Positions 19,501-30,598 of a DNA stretch of 64,000 nt are shown piece by piece. The DNA comes from Carposina sasakii (taxonomy: Eukaryota > Arthropoda > Insecta > Lepidoptera > Carposinidae). The position numbers and the translations under genes are program-made. Location: the NCBI GenBank assembly GCA_014607495.2, contig CP053161.1:7945115-8009114 (forward strand), written 5' to 3'. The notes beneath the pieces are model-generated. The model saw nothing but the letters and a program-made list of their open reading frames with translations. It was not told the DNA's origin and did no database searches. The number at the start of each line of letters is the position of its first letter. The first letter of the stretch is position 1.

Positions 19501-22229
19501 ATTAAAATCTGTACATCATATCTAAGTATAATTAGCATAGGTAGGATATTGCAGATGGACTAACTAGGTTAGTATGTATGCCATATAGTTTTATGGTCGA
19601 ATACATTAAAAAAAATGTAGTTTATCCTAACTCGCGGGCTATTTCCATGCACCGTTGCGTATATGACATAACTTATGCGTATTATAATACCTAAGTTATT
19701 ATAATAAGTACCTAACATAACATATCCATCGTAGGAGAGTATTTCAAAAGACGAGACAATTGATCATGATGCGTACGAGCGTAGGAATTGAGCTATTGTT
19801 CAGTCGATAGCAATCTCATGTGGGACGCATCGACACCTCGTTGATGTCTTTTGTAAGAGCGTACATGTACTACGGTAATATGAATCAATTAAGCTTTGCT
19901 ATGCCTATTTTATACTACCTGTAACTTGAATGTTGATTGTATTTGTGTGAGTAAATAAATATAGATTGAATAATATTGTACAGCGTGGAGGGGCATGTTA
20001 AGAGAAATACTACTAAAAACGCCCACTATAAGGGACCTCTCCACAAAACTTAGACTCGAAATCACTTGTTAGCATTTCAACTATTTTTAGATTATATCTA
20101 TGAGTTATTTAGGAATTCTCTTTTCTATAAGTACTATCTGGAAAAGAAGCATGTCATTTCGAGTCTCAAATTTTGTAAATAGATTTTCTATACTGGGCTA
20201 TTTTAGTAGCTACCTGTCTACCTTCTTAAGTGCTCAAAAATTGACATGCCCATCTAATACTTAGTAAGACGCTTAGTAATATAATAAATAATAGATAAGT
20301 TACATGCAAAATAGGTTTATGTTACCCACCTATATGTGTAATACAATTAAGCCGGAAATATTAAGTTGCAAATAAATTATTGAGATTTTAATCTGAATGG
20401 TACCTATAGCTTGCATAGTTTTTACCATGTTTTTGGTAGGTACATTAGAAATTATATTCTACTTGTATATTTTATCGAATAAGGACGGCCAATTGGCGTA
20501 GTTGGTAGTGGCCCTGCCTGCGACGTCATAGGTCCTGGGTTCGAATCCCGGTAGGTGCAAACATTGATGTGATGAATATCGATGTTTGTTTCCAAGTCAT
20601 GGATGTTTATATACTTATCTATGTATTTATATAGCATTGCTACTACCCGCGACACAAGACCTTAGAAATCTTAATGTGGGACTAGGTCAATGTGTTGTGA
20701 AGTGTAAAAAATCATATTATCTAATATCTATAAAGAATACAATATTTAAGCTATGTAAGTGCCAAGTTTCATCAATACTCGTGTAGAGTTTTTGCACGTA
20801 AGACTATCAAATTAAACATTCATTTACAAAGTTTTACTTTTATAGGTAATATTACCTAGTTGGATATTTTATTACAATAGTTTATATTTCTTTAAACGTT
20901 GATTTGAAACATTTGTGAAAAAATTCAATAAATTTCTCGCGGGTAGACATTTTTGTATAATGCCGTCGTATTAACAGAAATAACTAAAACCAAAGTTATG
21001 TCCACTCGGTACTCGGTTACTTAAGGTTCAACCGAAACCTGTATATCGAGTAAAACTTAAACGCATTCGCAATAATCGAGAACTTATTAACTGTTGTAAC
21101 AAAGTTACGCATATCCAAGTATATCTACGTCTCAGATATAATAGCCGCGTAACTGGAACATTGCAACTACTGCGTGATTTTACGTAATTACTCTATTAGT
21201 ACGACAACAGTCTTACAATTAGTTCCGCCTTATGAATTAAGAAGGGCATTTTTTTTCTATTTTGAAAGGTTACATATGCACACTGCATACATATCTGTCA
21301 TGTCAAGGTCGCTTAGATCAACATAGCGGTCGCTCGGCGTAAAAAACAATTGAATACATTAAATTCAAATTAAATAACTTGCAATTACTATGTAGATTAT
21401 CGATTTAGCTATCAACATTCACCGAGTTTGCATAACTTGACTTTCACAAGTGTCCTTACGATATCAGAGCACATTTAATTATGAGTCACATTTGTTGAAC
21501 TGTGCCACCGAGATAATAATAGACTCTACCTGTGCCTATTTATTTTGCACAGACTATCTATCTGTAATATCTAAAACTGTATATCCGGGCTATAAATTGT
21601 TTAATACTCTGAACTAATCTAATCTTAATTTCATTATTACCACGGTACCACTCTACTTTAGGATTAAGTTAGTATTAATGCCTGTTACTTATTGAGTAAG
21701 TATTAACGTATTATCTAAATACCTAATGAGATAATAGAGTATGCCAAGGTTAGAATATGTACCGGATCATAATAAATGATTGGTATTTAGGTAGATACAT
21801 ATGGATCTATTATTTTTACACTGTTTTAGATAACGTTGAAAGTACTTTCAGGAGTCTAAGTCGAATTCATATTAAGGGCAATAAGGAAGTTCACTTGAAG
21901 CGTAAAATTTACATGTTCGAATCAAATTGCATCTGTAATCTATTAAAATAATTTATTTTTTATTATTATTGCTCGAAAGGCGTGAGAGCGTTACCAATAA
22001 AATGATTAAGTATTAAATGTATATATTGAAGTGAAAGCAAATTGTTATATTATTTAAAAAGAAAACATGTTTATAATGCCTTCTTAATTGCAAAAAAAAC
22101 ACTGATTTAAACACTTCAAAAGGTCAATCAACAAAAGTGAACTAATCACGAAAAATCCGCACTCCACCATTGAAATCGGTCGGGAAACTTTCGCACTTTC
22201 TTTCCTATACTCACCAATATCGTATACAT
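16551..22229 (-). CDS. RR-type (chitin-binding 4) cuticular protein, two coding exons
   Basis: Secreted structural protein of the exoskeleton. Exons: 22229-22215 (MYTIL, donor TTG|GTGAGT) and 17594-16551 (acceptor CTATTGCAG), joined in phase 0 into 352 residues. Joining gives a signal peptide, MYTILICMLCAITAYA, with cleavage before QYD. Residues about 20-240 are low complexity, rich in Pro, Arg and Gln (for example PIPGPGPIRVRRPGLGR). The Rebers-Riddiford chitin-binding domain covers about residues 248-301: RKYREENEDGSITWGFENDD, then GKYGYVDPDGLKREYNYETG. A charged C-terminal tail follows (to SPVNH). The tiny first exon with a long first intron (4.6 kb) is typical of insect cuticle genes. The Inr at 22373-22377 marks the likely start. 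The link between exons is inferred from phase and signal-peptide fit, not transcript data. Confidence 0.85.
17869..17911. repeat. Perfect 17-bp stem hairpin
   Basis: GCGTTTTGAGGTACCTA (17869-17885) pairs perfectly with TAGGTACCTCAAAACGC (17895-17911) across a 9-nt loop, inside the cuticular gene intron. Confidence 0.8.
18555..18587. repeat. 33-nt near-perfect palindrome
   Basis: AGATGTAGGTCATAGT (18555-18570), one T, then its exact reverse complement (18572-18587). It lies in the cuticular gene intron. Confidence 0.8.
18718..19125 (+). repeat. Tandem array, about 126-bp unit x 3.3
   Basis: Units begin near 18718, 18846, 18972 and 19099, each with GATTTCC...ATTCCCA then GGGAA...ACAAACGGGAAT and a closing AGCG/AGCACTAAGAA-type stretch. 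Copies are clearly diverged. The array runs into Helitron-like sequence ending at about 19300 (GGACGGAGTCGCGGGCG). Confidence 0.75.
19126..19300 (+). repeat. Interspersed repeat with 'cggatgaaccgatttcgatg' core (family M)
   Basis: Shares CCGATTTCGATGCAGTTTTC, TATCCCGGATAATTTCGGCA and GGACGGAGTCGCGGGC with 63230-63455 and, in reverse, with 54352-54590. It is a non-coding lepidopteran-style element, possibly non-autonomous Helitron. Confidence 0.5.
19330..19490 (+). repeat. Interspersed repeat L, internally deleted copy
   Basis: Matches 30205-30355 (CCAATCTCTACGGAGATTGG, then CGTTACTCTCATAGTCCGAT) but lacks about 60 bp between GCAGGAGAT and TCCGTTACTC. The downstream part (AGAGATCAGGCGCAGGACC) is present only here. 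Confidence 0.6.
20482..20710 (+). repeat. tRNA-derived SINE H, copy 1
   Basis: The head has A-box TGGCGTAGTTGG and B-box GGTTCGAATCC. The body contains AATATCGATGTTTGTTTCC and CACAAGACCTTAGAAATC, followed by an A-rich end. The reverse copy is at 51334-51556, with decayed copies at 24190 and 25330. It lies in the cuticular gene intron. Confidence 0.75.
20711..22140. other. Intron sequence of the cuticular protein gene, no element recognised
   Basis: AT-rich intronic sequence without a convincing open frame or recognised repeat. Confidence 0.4.
22215..22229 (-). CDS. Cuticular protein coding exon 1 (MYTIL)
   Basis: Fifteen coding bases, ATG to TTG, followed by the consensus donor GTGAGT on the minus strand. 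The phase-0 join to 17594 completes a hydrophobic signal peptide. The open frame continues upstream in phase to another ATG at 22397, but that lies above the predicted initiator and would bury the signal sequence. Confidence 0.75.
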
Positions 22230-22372
22230 GATGTCCTGCGGCACGTCACGACGGCGTACTCGCGACAAATAGCCGCAGAGACTCCCGCGCAGGCTTTTTG
22301 AGCGCACCCACTCCCGGTACGTACGCGACCACCATACCGCAGTCAAGTGCAAGGTGACTAAATTAGAACGCA

Positions 22373-22377
22373 ACTGA
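22373..22377 (-). promoter_or_regulatory. Arthropod initiator (TCAGT) of the cuticular gene
   Basis: TTCAGTTGCG on the minus strand, about 145 nt upstream of the start codon in a locally GC-rich stretch. No TATA box stands out at the usual distance. Confidence 0.5.
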
Positions 22378-22660
22378 ACTGCACGTATGATGAACAAAAT
22401 GCACCACTTCTCAATTCGGTTCTTCTAAACTTACCGCTAAATTATATTAATTTGGTTGCCCGTCAAAAATGCTAATTAGCTACTTATTGTACGTGGGACA
22501 AGTTTTTAAAATTTAATTAATAAGTAGATAACAGGTAATTTTTGCTTAGTTATTGATGTATCATTAGACTTCATTTAAACGATGCGATGTTGGTTTTGTA
22601 TATGTACTGTCATACTTTCGGATAAGTAAGAAAGATAAAGGTTCCTGAAATGATTTCTTA

Positions 22661-23015
22661 TACAAGATGTTTTTTGGTCGTCAACGTTTCCGGAATCTCT
22701 ACGGAATTTCCTCATCATCACAATCTTAATCTATTTTTCTTCATGGAAGCATACCTGGGAAGTGTCTGTTTCCCAAGATATTAGCAATTGCATATAGACC
22801 CGCGCAGCAAGATTTTTTTACGAGAAATAATTAATATCTATCTATGAAAAAACTAGCATAAACACTGGACACTATAAATTTCGCCCGATCAAGTAATTTT
22901 TTTTTATAAAAATTTTACATCGTTTCCCAACATTTTTTTTGGCATAAACTTATTTTATTTGATGTATAGAGTACGTACCCTTCGTTAAGGGTGGCAACGG
23001 AAAAACATTCTGTAT
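22661..23015 (+). mobile_element. MITE B, copy 2
   Basis: Starts TACAAGATGTTTTTTGGTCG and ends AAAAACATTCTGTATA. The interior is as in 5984-6369, with an internal deletion after the GGAAGTGTCTG region. Confidence 0.7.
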
Positions 23016-23226
23016 ATCCAATATCATTGAGGTTGTCAATAGTACATTAATCATGCCATACTTACCTACATCTAAAAATAATTCTAGGCAGACCCAATGA
23101 TCTCAGTATTACATACAGATCAATGCAGTTCCACAAACATGTGTAGAAGAAGAGTTCGTTGAAGTCTAATATACAGCGCGCGCATAAATTTATTTGACAA
23201 ATATTCATCTGTGATTAAATATTGTA

Positions 23227-23475
23227 ATACAGGGTAAGGGTGGTGGGGAGGCAACTTTTTTTTAAAATCATCTTTAGGTTAAATTTTATTTTTTAGTCAT
23301 TACCTAAGGCCTAATTAAACGAACTAAACTATTTTTTCCTGAAAATATAAAAAAAAATGACGGAAAATTTTGGAATTTCCCTGCGAAAATTTTCAGTGTT
23401 TTCCGCCTCAGAATCATGGTCTGAAGTCATGATATCAATACGAGTATTTGCCTGGCTGTCACAAACACCCTGTTT
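23227..23475 (-). mobile_element. MITE A, copy 5 (reverse, internally deleted)
   Basis: The right part reads, in reverse, the left end of MITE A (TATTTGCCTGGCTGTCACA then CACCCTGT). The opposite end is TACAGGGTAAGGGTGG, joined directly to the poly-T interior. Confidence 0.6.
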
Positions 23476-23717
23476 ATTGTGCCCATTTACACAAATTATG
23501 TATTACTCAATACTGAATAACATAAATAAAAATTGTAAATATGTAAAAAATAACTCATGCTATAGGTACGTACAATACATGTTTACGTATCTACTTGATT
23601 TTCAGGTTTCGAGCTACAATTATGAGGTACCTACTTGGCTGGTTTATAAAAATGAAGTCCCTTAATTTACCACTGTTTAACCTATAATCTTTTCGGCTCT
23701 TACGTTGAAAATTCGTA

Positions 23718-23759
23718 CTTAAAGCATAGAGGAATAAAAGTATTCCTCTATGCTTAAAG
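23718..23759. repeat. Hairpin, ATAGAGGAATA family, copy 2
   Basis: A 19-nt arm with core GCATAGAGGAATA (ending 23736) pairs with TATTCCTCTATGC... (23741-23759) around AAAG. It has the same core as 2519-2550. Confidence 0.7.
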
Positions 23760-24189
23760 TAACACAAATTCTCATTCCAGAATACGAAAAAGTTATACTT
23801 ATTACCAATGAGATTCTATTGCAGATCGGTTGGCAAAATTTACCAAAATTGGTCTTCTGATAGATTTCAATAAAGTAATTGGTCACCCAAAAGCGTCGGC
23901 TAATGTATAGGTACACTGTTTGGCGTAGGCGTGATTTTCAAAATAAAATAAACGTCTTCTGATAAACGTGCGAATAATGTGAGCATTATAAAAAAAAAAC
24001 TAGAATTTACCGAAAAATTAGTCGTTTAATCCATGTAGGTTATAGTTGTAAAAGGGTCGCAACCGCGACGTAAGGTTAGTTTTATACAGCTTCCGATAAA
24101 AAAAAAACGCTACTCGAATACATTACCGAGTAAAGGTGCATGCATAGTGCACGTTACATAATCGTATGTATATGTACATGGCGTAGGTA

Positions 24190-24345
24190 CTTATAGCCGA
24201 TTGGTGTAACGCCAAGGTCCGAATCCCGCAAACATTGAATGCTGAATATCGATGTTTGTTTCCGAGTCATGGATGTTTCTAAGTATCTATGTATTTATTA
24301 GCATTGCTTTATACCCACAGACACAAGACCTTAGGGATCTTAAAT
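24190..24345 (+). repeat. Decayed SINE H copy
   Basis: A degenerate head (ATTGGTGTAACGCC...) followed by the conserved body AATATCGATGTTTGTTTCCG and CACAAGACCTTAGGGATCTT. Confidence 0.6.
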
Positions 24346-24431
24346 GGGCTAAAAAAACCGCCACGTTCAGCTGCGACCCAGTAATAAGTTATGCTTATCG
24401 CCTGAGAGAATGCCCAGTTCCTCTTAGGGTG

Positions 24432-24516
24432 CATCTGGCCCGGCGCCTGGCCCGGCGCCGGGCCAATGGGAAAAAATAGTTTCATCTGGCCCGGTGATAT
24501 GCTACCGGGCCAGATG
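24432..24516. repeat. GC-rich nested palindromes
   Basis: GGCCCGGCGCCGGGCC (about 24449-24464) is a perfect 16-bp palindrome. Then CATCTGGCCCGGT (24483-24495) pairs perfectly with ACCGGGCCAGATG (24504-24516). The CATCTGGCCCGG motif also begins the block at 24432. GC content is far above the flanks. Confidence 0.75.
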
Positions 24517-24862
24517 ACACAAATCAAGTGCCATCGTCCCCGGTGAGGGAGAAAAAAGACGCCTCCTAATTTGGGCATCTATGAAAGGAACTAATAAATC
24601 AAACGCTTAGTATCAGTATTCTTTTTTTATAAGCCATAAAACTAAACCTGAAAATTAAATACACTTCTCAAAAACGCTATGATGTAAGAAAATAATAACC
24701 GGGCCCTATGTTGATACATGTCACGAACAGAAACAACGAGTCGCAAAGAGAAGCCAGATCCAAGCACTAGAGTAGAAGGTGCATGCATCTTCAGGATTAA
24801 AAATATAAAGGTGAATACTTTATTGCACTTATAATCTTGTTACTTTTGAGATATATTATCTA

Positions 24863-25176
24863 TACATGGTGTTTTTATACTTACGAAGGGTATGTATATA
24901 CACAAATAAAGTGTTTATGCAAAAAAAAAATCTGGGAAATGATGTAAATTAAAAAAAAATATTGATCCGAAATTTATAGAAAATGTTTATGCGTTTTTTC
25001 ATAGACAGATATTAATTATACCGAAAAAAATCTTGTACGCGAACTATGTGCATTTATCCAGAAAAAGGTCTATTTAATCTTTGGATAAATCTTGGCAACC
25101 AGATACTTCCCAGGTATGCTTCCATGGAGAAAAATGATCGTAGTGAGGAGACCCTGACGACCAAAAATCATCCCTG
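24863..25176 (-). mobile_element. MITE B, copy 3 (reverse)
   Basis: Reads from TACATGGTGTTTTTATACTT to ACGACCAAAAATCATCCC, i.e. the element in reverse. The open frame seen from 25046 lies across this element and its flank and is not a gene. Confidence 0.65.
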
Positions 25177-25329
25177 GTGCATGAGCTGCTCAAAGCCAAT
25201 GATAAAAATAGCAAGATATTTCCTGGGTCGTTTTCGACAACGCCATACGACAAATGCCTGGAAGGTAGCAAGCTTGCAAACATTGTTAAAAGCGCTTTAT
25301 GCTGATCATATGAAAATTGATACCTATAT

Positions 25330-25550
25330 GCAAATCAAGGGAGGATGTTTGTTTCCGAGTGACCACCGTGGATGCGTTTCTATGTTACGTCAATCAATAT
25401 GTATTTAACATATAGCATTGTTCTTTACCAGTACCCACGCAAATAACGATTTTGGCTTCGCACAAGACATTTTTAGGATTGATCTTAATACTGTTTGTAT
25501 GGACTAGGTCATAGCATACGTAGGTTGTGAAGTGTGTGATTAAAAAAAAC
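25330..25550 (+). repeat. SINE H tail, decayed
   Basis: Contains GGATGTTTGTTTCCGAGTGA, CACAAGAC and GGACTAGGTCATAGCATACG...GTTGTGAAGTGTG, as in the tail of 20482-20710. Confidence 0.5.
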
Positions 25551-25689
25551 GTAGACTGTTTGTATGCTTTTAGTACCTACTTATACATTTTGTTTGTTTC
25601 ATAGCATTTTGGCTTCGTTGATTATGTTCAAATTCAAAAAGATCACTTTAAGAAGTCTATTTCAGGTTGAGTTTAATGACCAATTTGAT

Positions 25690-25785
25690 ATCGGGATTAT
25701 TGAGGTGATTTATAGTTCCAATGATCAGTAATAACTTACTAGCTTATCGCCTGAGAGAATGCCCGAGTTCCTCTTACATTATATC
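25690..25785 (+). repeat. Interspersed repeat I fragment
   Basis: CAGTAATAACTTACTAGC followed by TATCGCCTGAGAGAATGCCC. Confidence 0.5.
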
Positions 25786-26514
25786 AAATGTGTGTATAAT
25801 TCTTAAACTGCTCGTCTCCCAATAATATAAAAATAAAGGTTAATTTTACAAGATGACAGTTGAGAAGAAAATGTCTGAAATATATGACATTTATTTAGAT
25901 TAGTTAGCTTAAACACGTCCTAGGGATCTATGTACTTAATAACACTGTTTTACTCTTTGATATGGCTGTTAGCGAGTTACATCAATAAACGGGGTTTTTA
26001 CGATAGACAGTTACTAAATACCTACAAGATTTATTTGTCAAGGGCATATCCAATAAATTGCGAAATATTTCGGCGTAGATCCGATTTGTTTCGTTCGCCA
26101 TAACCATTGTTCTGTTCGTCTCGTAATTCAAGCGAAACGCACGCAGCGTGCGATATGTCTGTATTGCAATACTTACTTACGTTGCGCTTACTTTTTACTT
26201 TTGCTGTTTTATAATGACTAGTGTTCCCCGTGATTTTATCCACTTTCTTAAGATGATGGACATGTTTCAAACACTAGAAAGACATGCTTTTAAATTAATG
26301 AGGGGTTAAGAAAATGCGCCCGAGACGTATTTTTGCACAAATATATTTCTTAGGAATAGAATCTATGTATTTTCCGTATACCAAATTGACCTCGTATACA
26401 TATAAACGTGTTCCCGAGATTGACGCTTTAAGAAAACCATACCTCATTTCTTCCTGGAGAGGTCATTGATCTGCATGTCTCTGAGACAGCATCAGACTTT
26501 GCATTCAAAATAAT

Positions 26515-26755
26515 TACCTTCTTCTTCAGCCTATTGCAGTGCACTGCTGGACGTAGGCCTCCCCCAGGGTACGCCACAAGACTATTGTCACAGGGGGGTT
26601 TTGCCCATAGTCACCACGCTAGGCAGGCGGGTTGGTGACCGCAGTGTAATTTTCGGACTATGTTGTCAGTAGGAGAGGCGCTGCTGCCCACCTAATACCC
26701 ACGGGCAGGCAGGGGTGGTACAAACTACTCTGCCGGCACCACGCGGCTGAATAAT
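26515..26755 (+). repeat. RTE-related SINE J, near full length
   Basis: From CCTATTGCAGTGCACTGCTG to GGCACCACGCGGCTG. It is the forward counterpart of 14775-15035. Confidence 0.7.
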
Positions 26756-27134
26756 TACCTATAGGTACTTGTTTTAATTTAAGTAATTATACCTACTATT
26801 AGTAGCGGGATACGATAGCTATTATTATAGAATAGTGCGTTGGCTCGGTTACAAAAGGATACGCTCATGTCTTCCTGTGAGTGTAAGGTAAGAGGTATCA
26901 AGAAAACCGGTTATTAATGATACACCTACATATTCATATATATAGGTAATATACATATAGACTCCGTCCTTTTTGATAAAATAGATGCCTATGTTCTTCT
27001 TTTGGATAGGCGTTCACCTATGTACCTACACTGTAGACTAAATTACCTAAATCCATTGAGCCGATTTGTCGAATAAATGTTATACATACACTAAAAATAC
27101 CCTGTATATACTGTACCTAGCTACTCTTTTATAG

Positions 27135-27185
27135 GGCGCAAGAAAAGCAAGCGGAAGCGGCGGCGGCGCCGCCGCCCCGTTTCGC
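27135..27185. repeat. GC-rich GCC/GGC run
   Basis: GGCGGCGGCGCCGCCGCC forms a perfect palindrome within an otherwise AT-rich stretch. No gene is attached to it. Confidence 0.6.
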
Positions 27186-27339
27186 ATTTCCTCCTCAATA
27201 AAAGCACCTTATAAATATGGGTATTAATGTTATTGAAGAAGACCCCTTTCACTTAAATTGATTTTGATCAATGCCAATCAACCAAATAAATGTAAGTAGA
27301 TTGTATCACAAATTATTGAGATTAATTTAACGATTTGCC

Positions 27340-27440
27340 TTATTTCCTCAAAATTGGTCAGAAGTGGCACCATGTGGTACTATCGGCCCTTGGTGCTCTA
27401 CCTACCCCATAAGGGATAAAGGCGTAATTATATGTACCTA
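27340..27440 (+). repeat. Interspersed repeat K fragment
   Basis: Shares CAGAAGTGGCACCATGTGG and the adjoining GGCCCTTGGTGCTC with 4684-4945. Confidence 0.6.
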
Positions 27441-28990
27441 TGTATGTATTTGCTTTAGGTAGTTCCTATGTAGAGCACGTAGAGATAATTGAAATTTAGA
27501 AAGAAATAAATTATCAGCATCAAAAGTGTTGAGGGATTAATCTTGTTTTTTTACAACCTGTCGTCGACGTAACATTATATTTGCCGACTCATTTAACAAG
27601 AATGATGCATAGCTCACTGTCTAGACCGCTTAACTAGTTCAGAAAGAAATGAACATTACCGTTGCAGTCTGTTGTAATTCCAAAAAGAGGGCATTAAAAT
27701 AAATTGTAAGACGTTAGCAGGACATTTGGGTTACATCAGAGTTACAGGCTCTATACTTGCATTCAAGTCACGGAGCGGACAGGAAAGTGTATTGACAGCA
27801 TCACCAACTACCAGCAGAAGTGAGAGTTTCTTGGTCATAATAGTTCATTCGCCGGTAACCGTCAAACGTAGTCCATTAATTTTCCTATGCTTTGTAGGTA
27901 CTACAGCTTTCATTATTGTTCGATATTAAAGTCAAAGATAGTAAAGTCTATGTTGCAGCCTATTAGTATAGCAATTTCTTAGAGATCTTGACCTTTGTTT
28001 ATATTACGGTGTAAATTCTATGACTGTTTCAATTTATTTCTAAAAATCAAATCAATAGCTAGTTCTGAACTTTAGTTCATCTCGTTCAAACCCTGTGTCA
28101 AGGCTCGATCGAATTTTAAATAAATGGTACATCATGTCGAGATATTTATTATGCAATGCCTAACTTTCAGGTTCTTAGGTGCCTACCTACAATCACAAAC
28201 AAGACAACTCAGACTACTATTTATTGAAAAATCGATTCGAGATTCCATGATTATGGAACAGAACATAAATATGTTCTGTGTGTGCATGAAAATACATCTA
28301 GGTACTACCAAATCAATATTTTGTTTACTATATTTTATTTTACGTACTACGTGACAATTACTATGAGGACCATAGGTACCATGTAAAAGTAGTCCGCATT
28401 GCCTGCTAGGACAGCTCTGAACCCGTTACCTGCCCCGTATCGCCTTCAATGGTTCGTTTCCAATTCGTCACGGGTGTATTTGTCGTCACAATAGGACTTG
28501 TTTCGGGGTCATATTCACATTAATATGCCACTGCTTATGCATCTGTGCCAGGAGTCGAATAGGTGAATGACCACCGCGCAACTTATGGGCAAGGTATAGT
28601 TTCATAATGAAAGGAATATAGTAGAACGTCTTTGCAAGACTTTATGCTTCCACTGTTGCATTACCATATCAATATTAGTGGTTATGTTTGAATAATAAAA
28701 AAACTGCTTTAGGAAGAAGTTCTACTATCCCCCTCGCACTATAATGTTGTTTACTAAACAAAGAGAAACACAATCTATAGGCAATATCTAAAACAATTGA
28801 CTGAATCAGACGTTAGGCAAGATTTTTGCTTCACCTTGCAATATTTTTTGTGGGAGATAAAAAAAATGATAGGAGAAAATCCGATGGTGTTGCCCAACTA
28901 TAGTAATGCGTTGTGTTACTTGTGTTCCTTTACAGGTGAAAGTACTTAGTGGACAATGGAAAACCTCCACGTGCATCATGCAGCTTCCAT
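27441..28990. other. No gene or element recognised
   Basis: The short open frames (27726-27929, 28124-28354 plus) look like chance. No domain or splice context was seen. Confidence 0.4.
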
Positions 28991-28997
28991 TTCCTTA

Positions 28998-29474
28998 TAC
29001 AGGATGTTTGTGTCAGCCTGGCAAATATTGACACTCGTACCATGACTTCAGACCATAATTCTGAGGCGGAAAACACTGAAAAATTTCGCAGGAAAATTCC
29101 ATATTACGTTTTTTTTTTCTTCAGGAAAAAAACTATTTAATTCGTTTTTATTAGGCCTTAGATAATGATATTAAAATAAAAAAAAATACAAAAAAAATAT
29201 TTTTACAAAAAGTTGCACTCAAAAAAGTTCAAATACTGATTAACCGTAATGGAGTCACATGTGATCGAAAAAACAGCAATGTGTTATACAATAACCAATA
29301 AGCCCATTTAATTAGTCACAGGATCGCCCGATATAATTGGCGCAGAGAGCAAAGATTACTGATGATAATCAAATCAAAAATACATTTCCTGCGAGTAATA
29401 ACACTGTCGTATTCAACACAATGGTACTTGTTCAGCATGCCAGTATTTGCCTGGCTGTCACCCAAACCCTGTAT
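28998..29474 (+). mobile_element. MITE A, copy 2
   Basis: Starts TACAGGATGTTTGTGTCAGC and ends CACCCAAACCCTGTA. The interior is as in 10747-11233, about 477 bp. Confidence 0.75.
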
Positions 29475-30164
29475 AATTTGCATTGGTTAATGAAATTAAA
29501 CATATCGCTCTAATGGAAGTAATGTTAAATAATATTTTTAACAAAGTGTTGATGAATTAGTGTCAAATTAGGTTGACTAGAGTACGGTTTATATATCGTA
29601 AAATGTTGAGGTTAGTTAGTAGCGGTATGTTTCAGGCCTATTTGCGGCTAAGCTTGGGTACCTAGGTGATACATTAGAGATGAAATAACTAAATTGATGT
29701 TGAAACGTTTTACTTTCCCGCAGTTCTTGATTGGATCCTAATATCTTGCACCCAGGGCAATGACTAATCCCAGGGCAAGGACCAGTTGCTTCTAAAAAAA
29801 ACCAGCATGTATGGCCTTTAACAATGTAACAAAATTCTCAATGTCTCGAGACAAGCATAGTTTGCCGGCCTGCTCAATGAAGATATTGTCATTTAACAAG
29901 AGCGCGTACCTAATTCCTAGCTGTCAAACTAACATCCTACACTCTCATGCAAGTCACGTGCTCGCGAGCGACTCCTGCGCAGGCATCACCGTTACCGACA
30001 TTTTGTAATGGCGTCCAAGGGAATGCATCGCCCTAGACACGAGTCAATGGCCTGCTGACTAAGTGGCTCGGATTTTTGGTACACACCTTGTACGTGATCC
30101 TATCACAGTGTGGGTGATAGGCTGAACCAGGATACCTTCAGTTAGTGAATAAATTTTTGTCAGC

Positions 30165-30360
30165 ATAAAAATGGCTCTACCATTGACTGATGATGATGAT
30201 CTCCGACCGTATTTCGGTCAAGGCGACCAATCTCTACGGAGATTGGCCAGGTACGCAGGAGATATTATATTGCACAAGTGTGTGCGCAAACACAGATGCA
30301 CTCTCTATTCCGTTACTCTCATAGTCCGATGGGACGGAAAGCCGACACGACGAAAATTGT
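30165..30360 (+). repeat. Interspersed repeat L, fuller copy
   Basis: Carries ATGATGATGATCTCCGACCG, CCAATCTCTACGGAGATTGG and GCACTCTCTATTCCGTTACT. The 69-codon open frame across it is probably incidental because the deleted copy at 19330 breaks the frame. Confidence 0.55.
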
Positions 30361-30598
30361 CAACATTGACTAACATATAGGAATCACCAAATAAATGAAT
30401 TTAGGTCATTCTAACAAGCTCGCTTAATGGCTAATTGCTATTACAAAATACATATCGCGATTAGTTAACCGATTCGATAATGTTGATTTTTTTTGTGAAA
30501 ATAATTGAAGGTTTTATTTACAATCTCCGTCGATCTATCTCTAGTAGGTAGCGATACCTACCGAAGATAGCTAAGCTTGTACGGCGACAATAGGCTAT

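Noticed and set aside
22146..22397. 83-codon minus-strand protein
   Set aside because: It covers the probable promoter, leader and first exon of the cuticular gene and runs into its intron. Only MYTIL is likely coding.
25046..25408. 120-codon plus-strand frame
   Set aside because: It runs through MITE B copy 3 (reverse) and SINE H tail sequence.
30171..30380. 69-codon plus-strand frame as a small gene
   Set aside because: It lies on interspersed repeat L; the other copy at 19330 is deleted out of frame.
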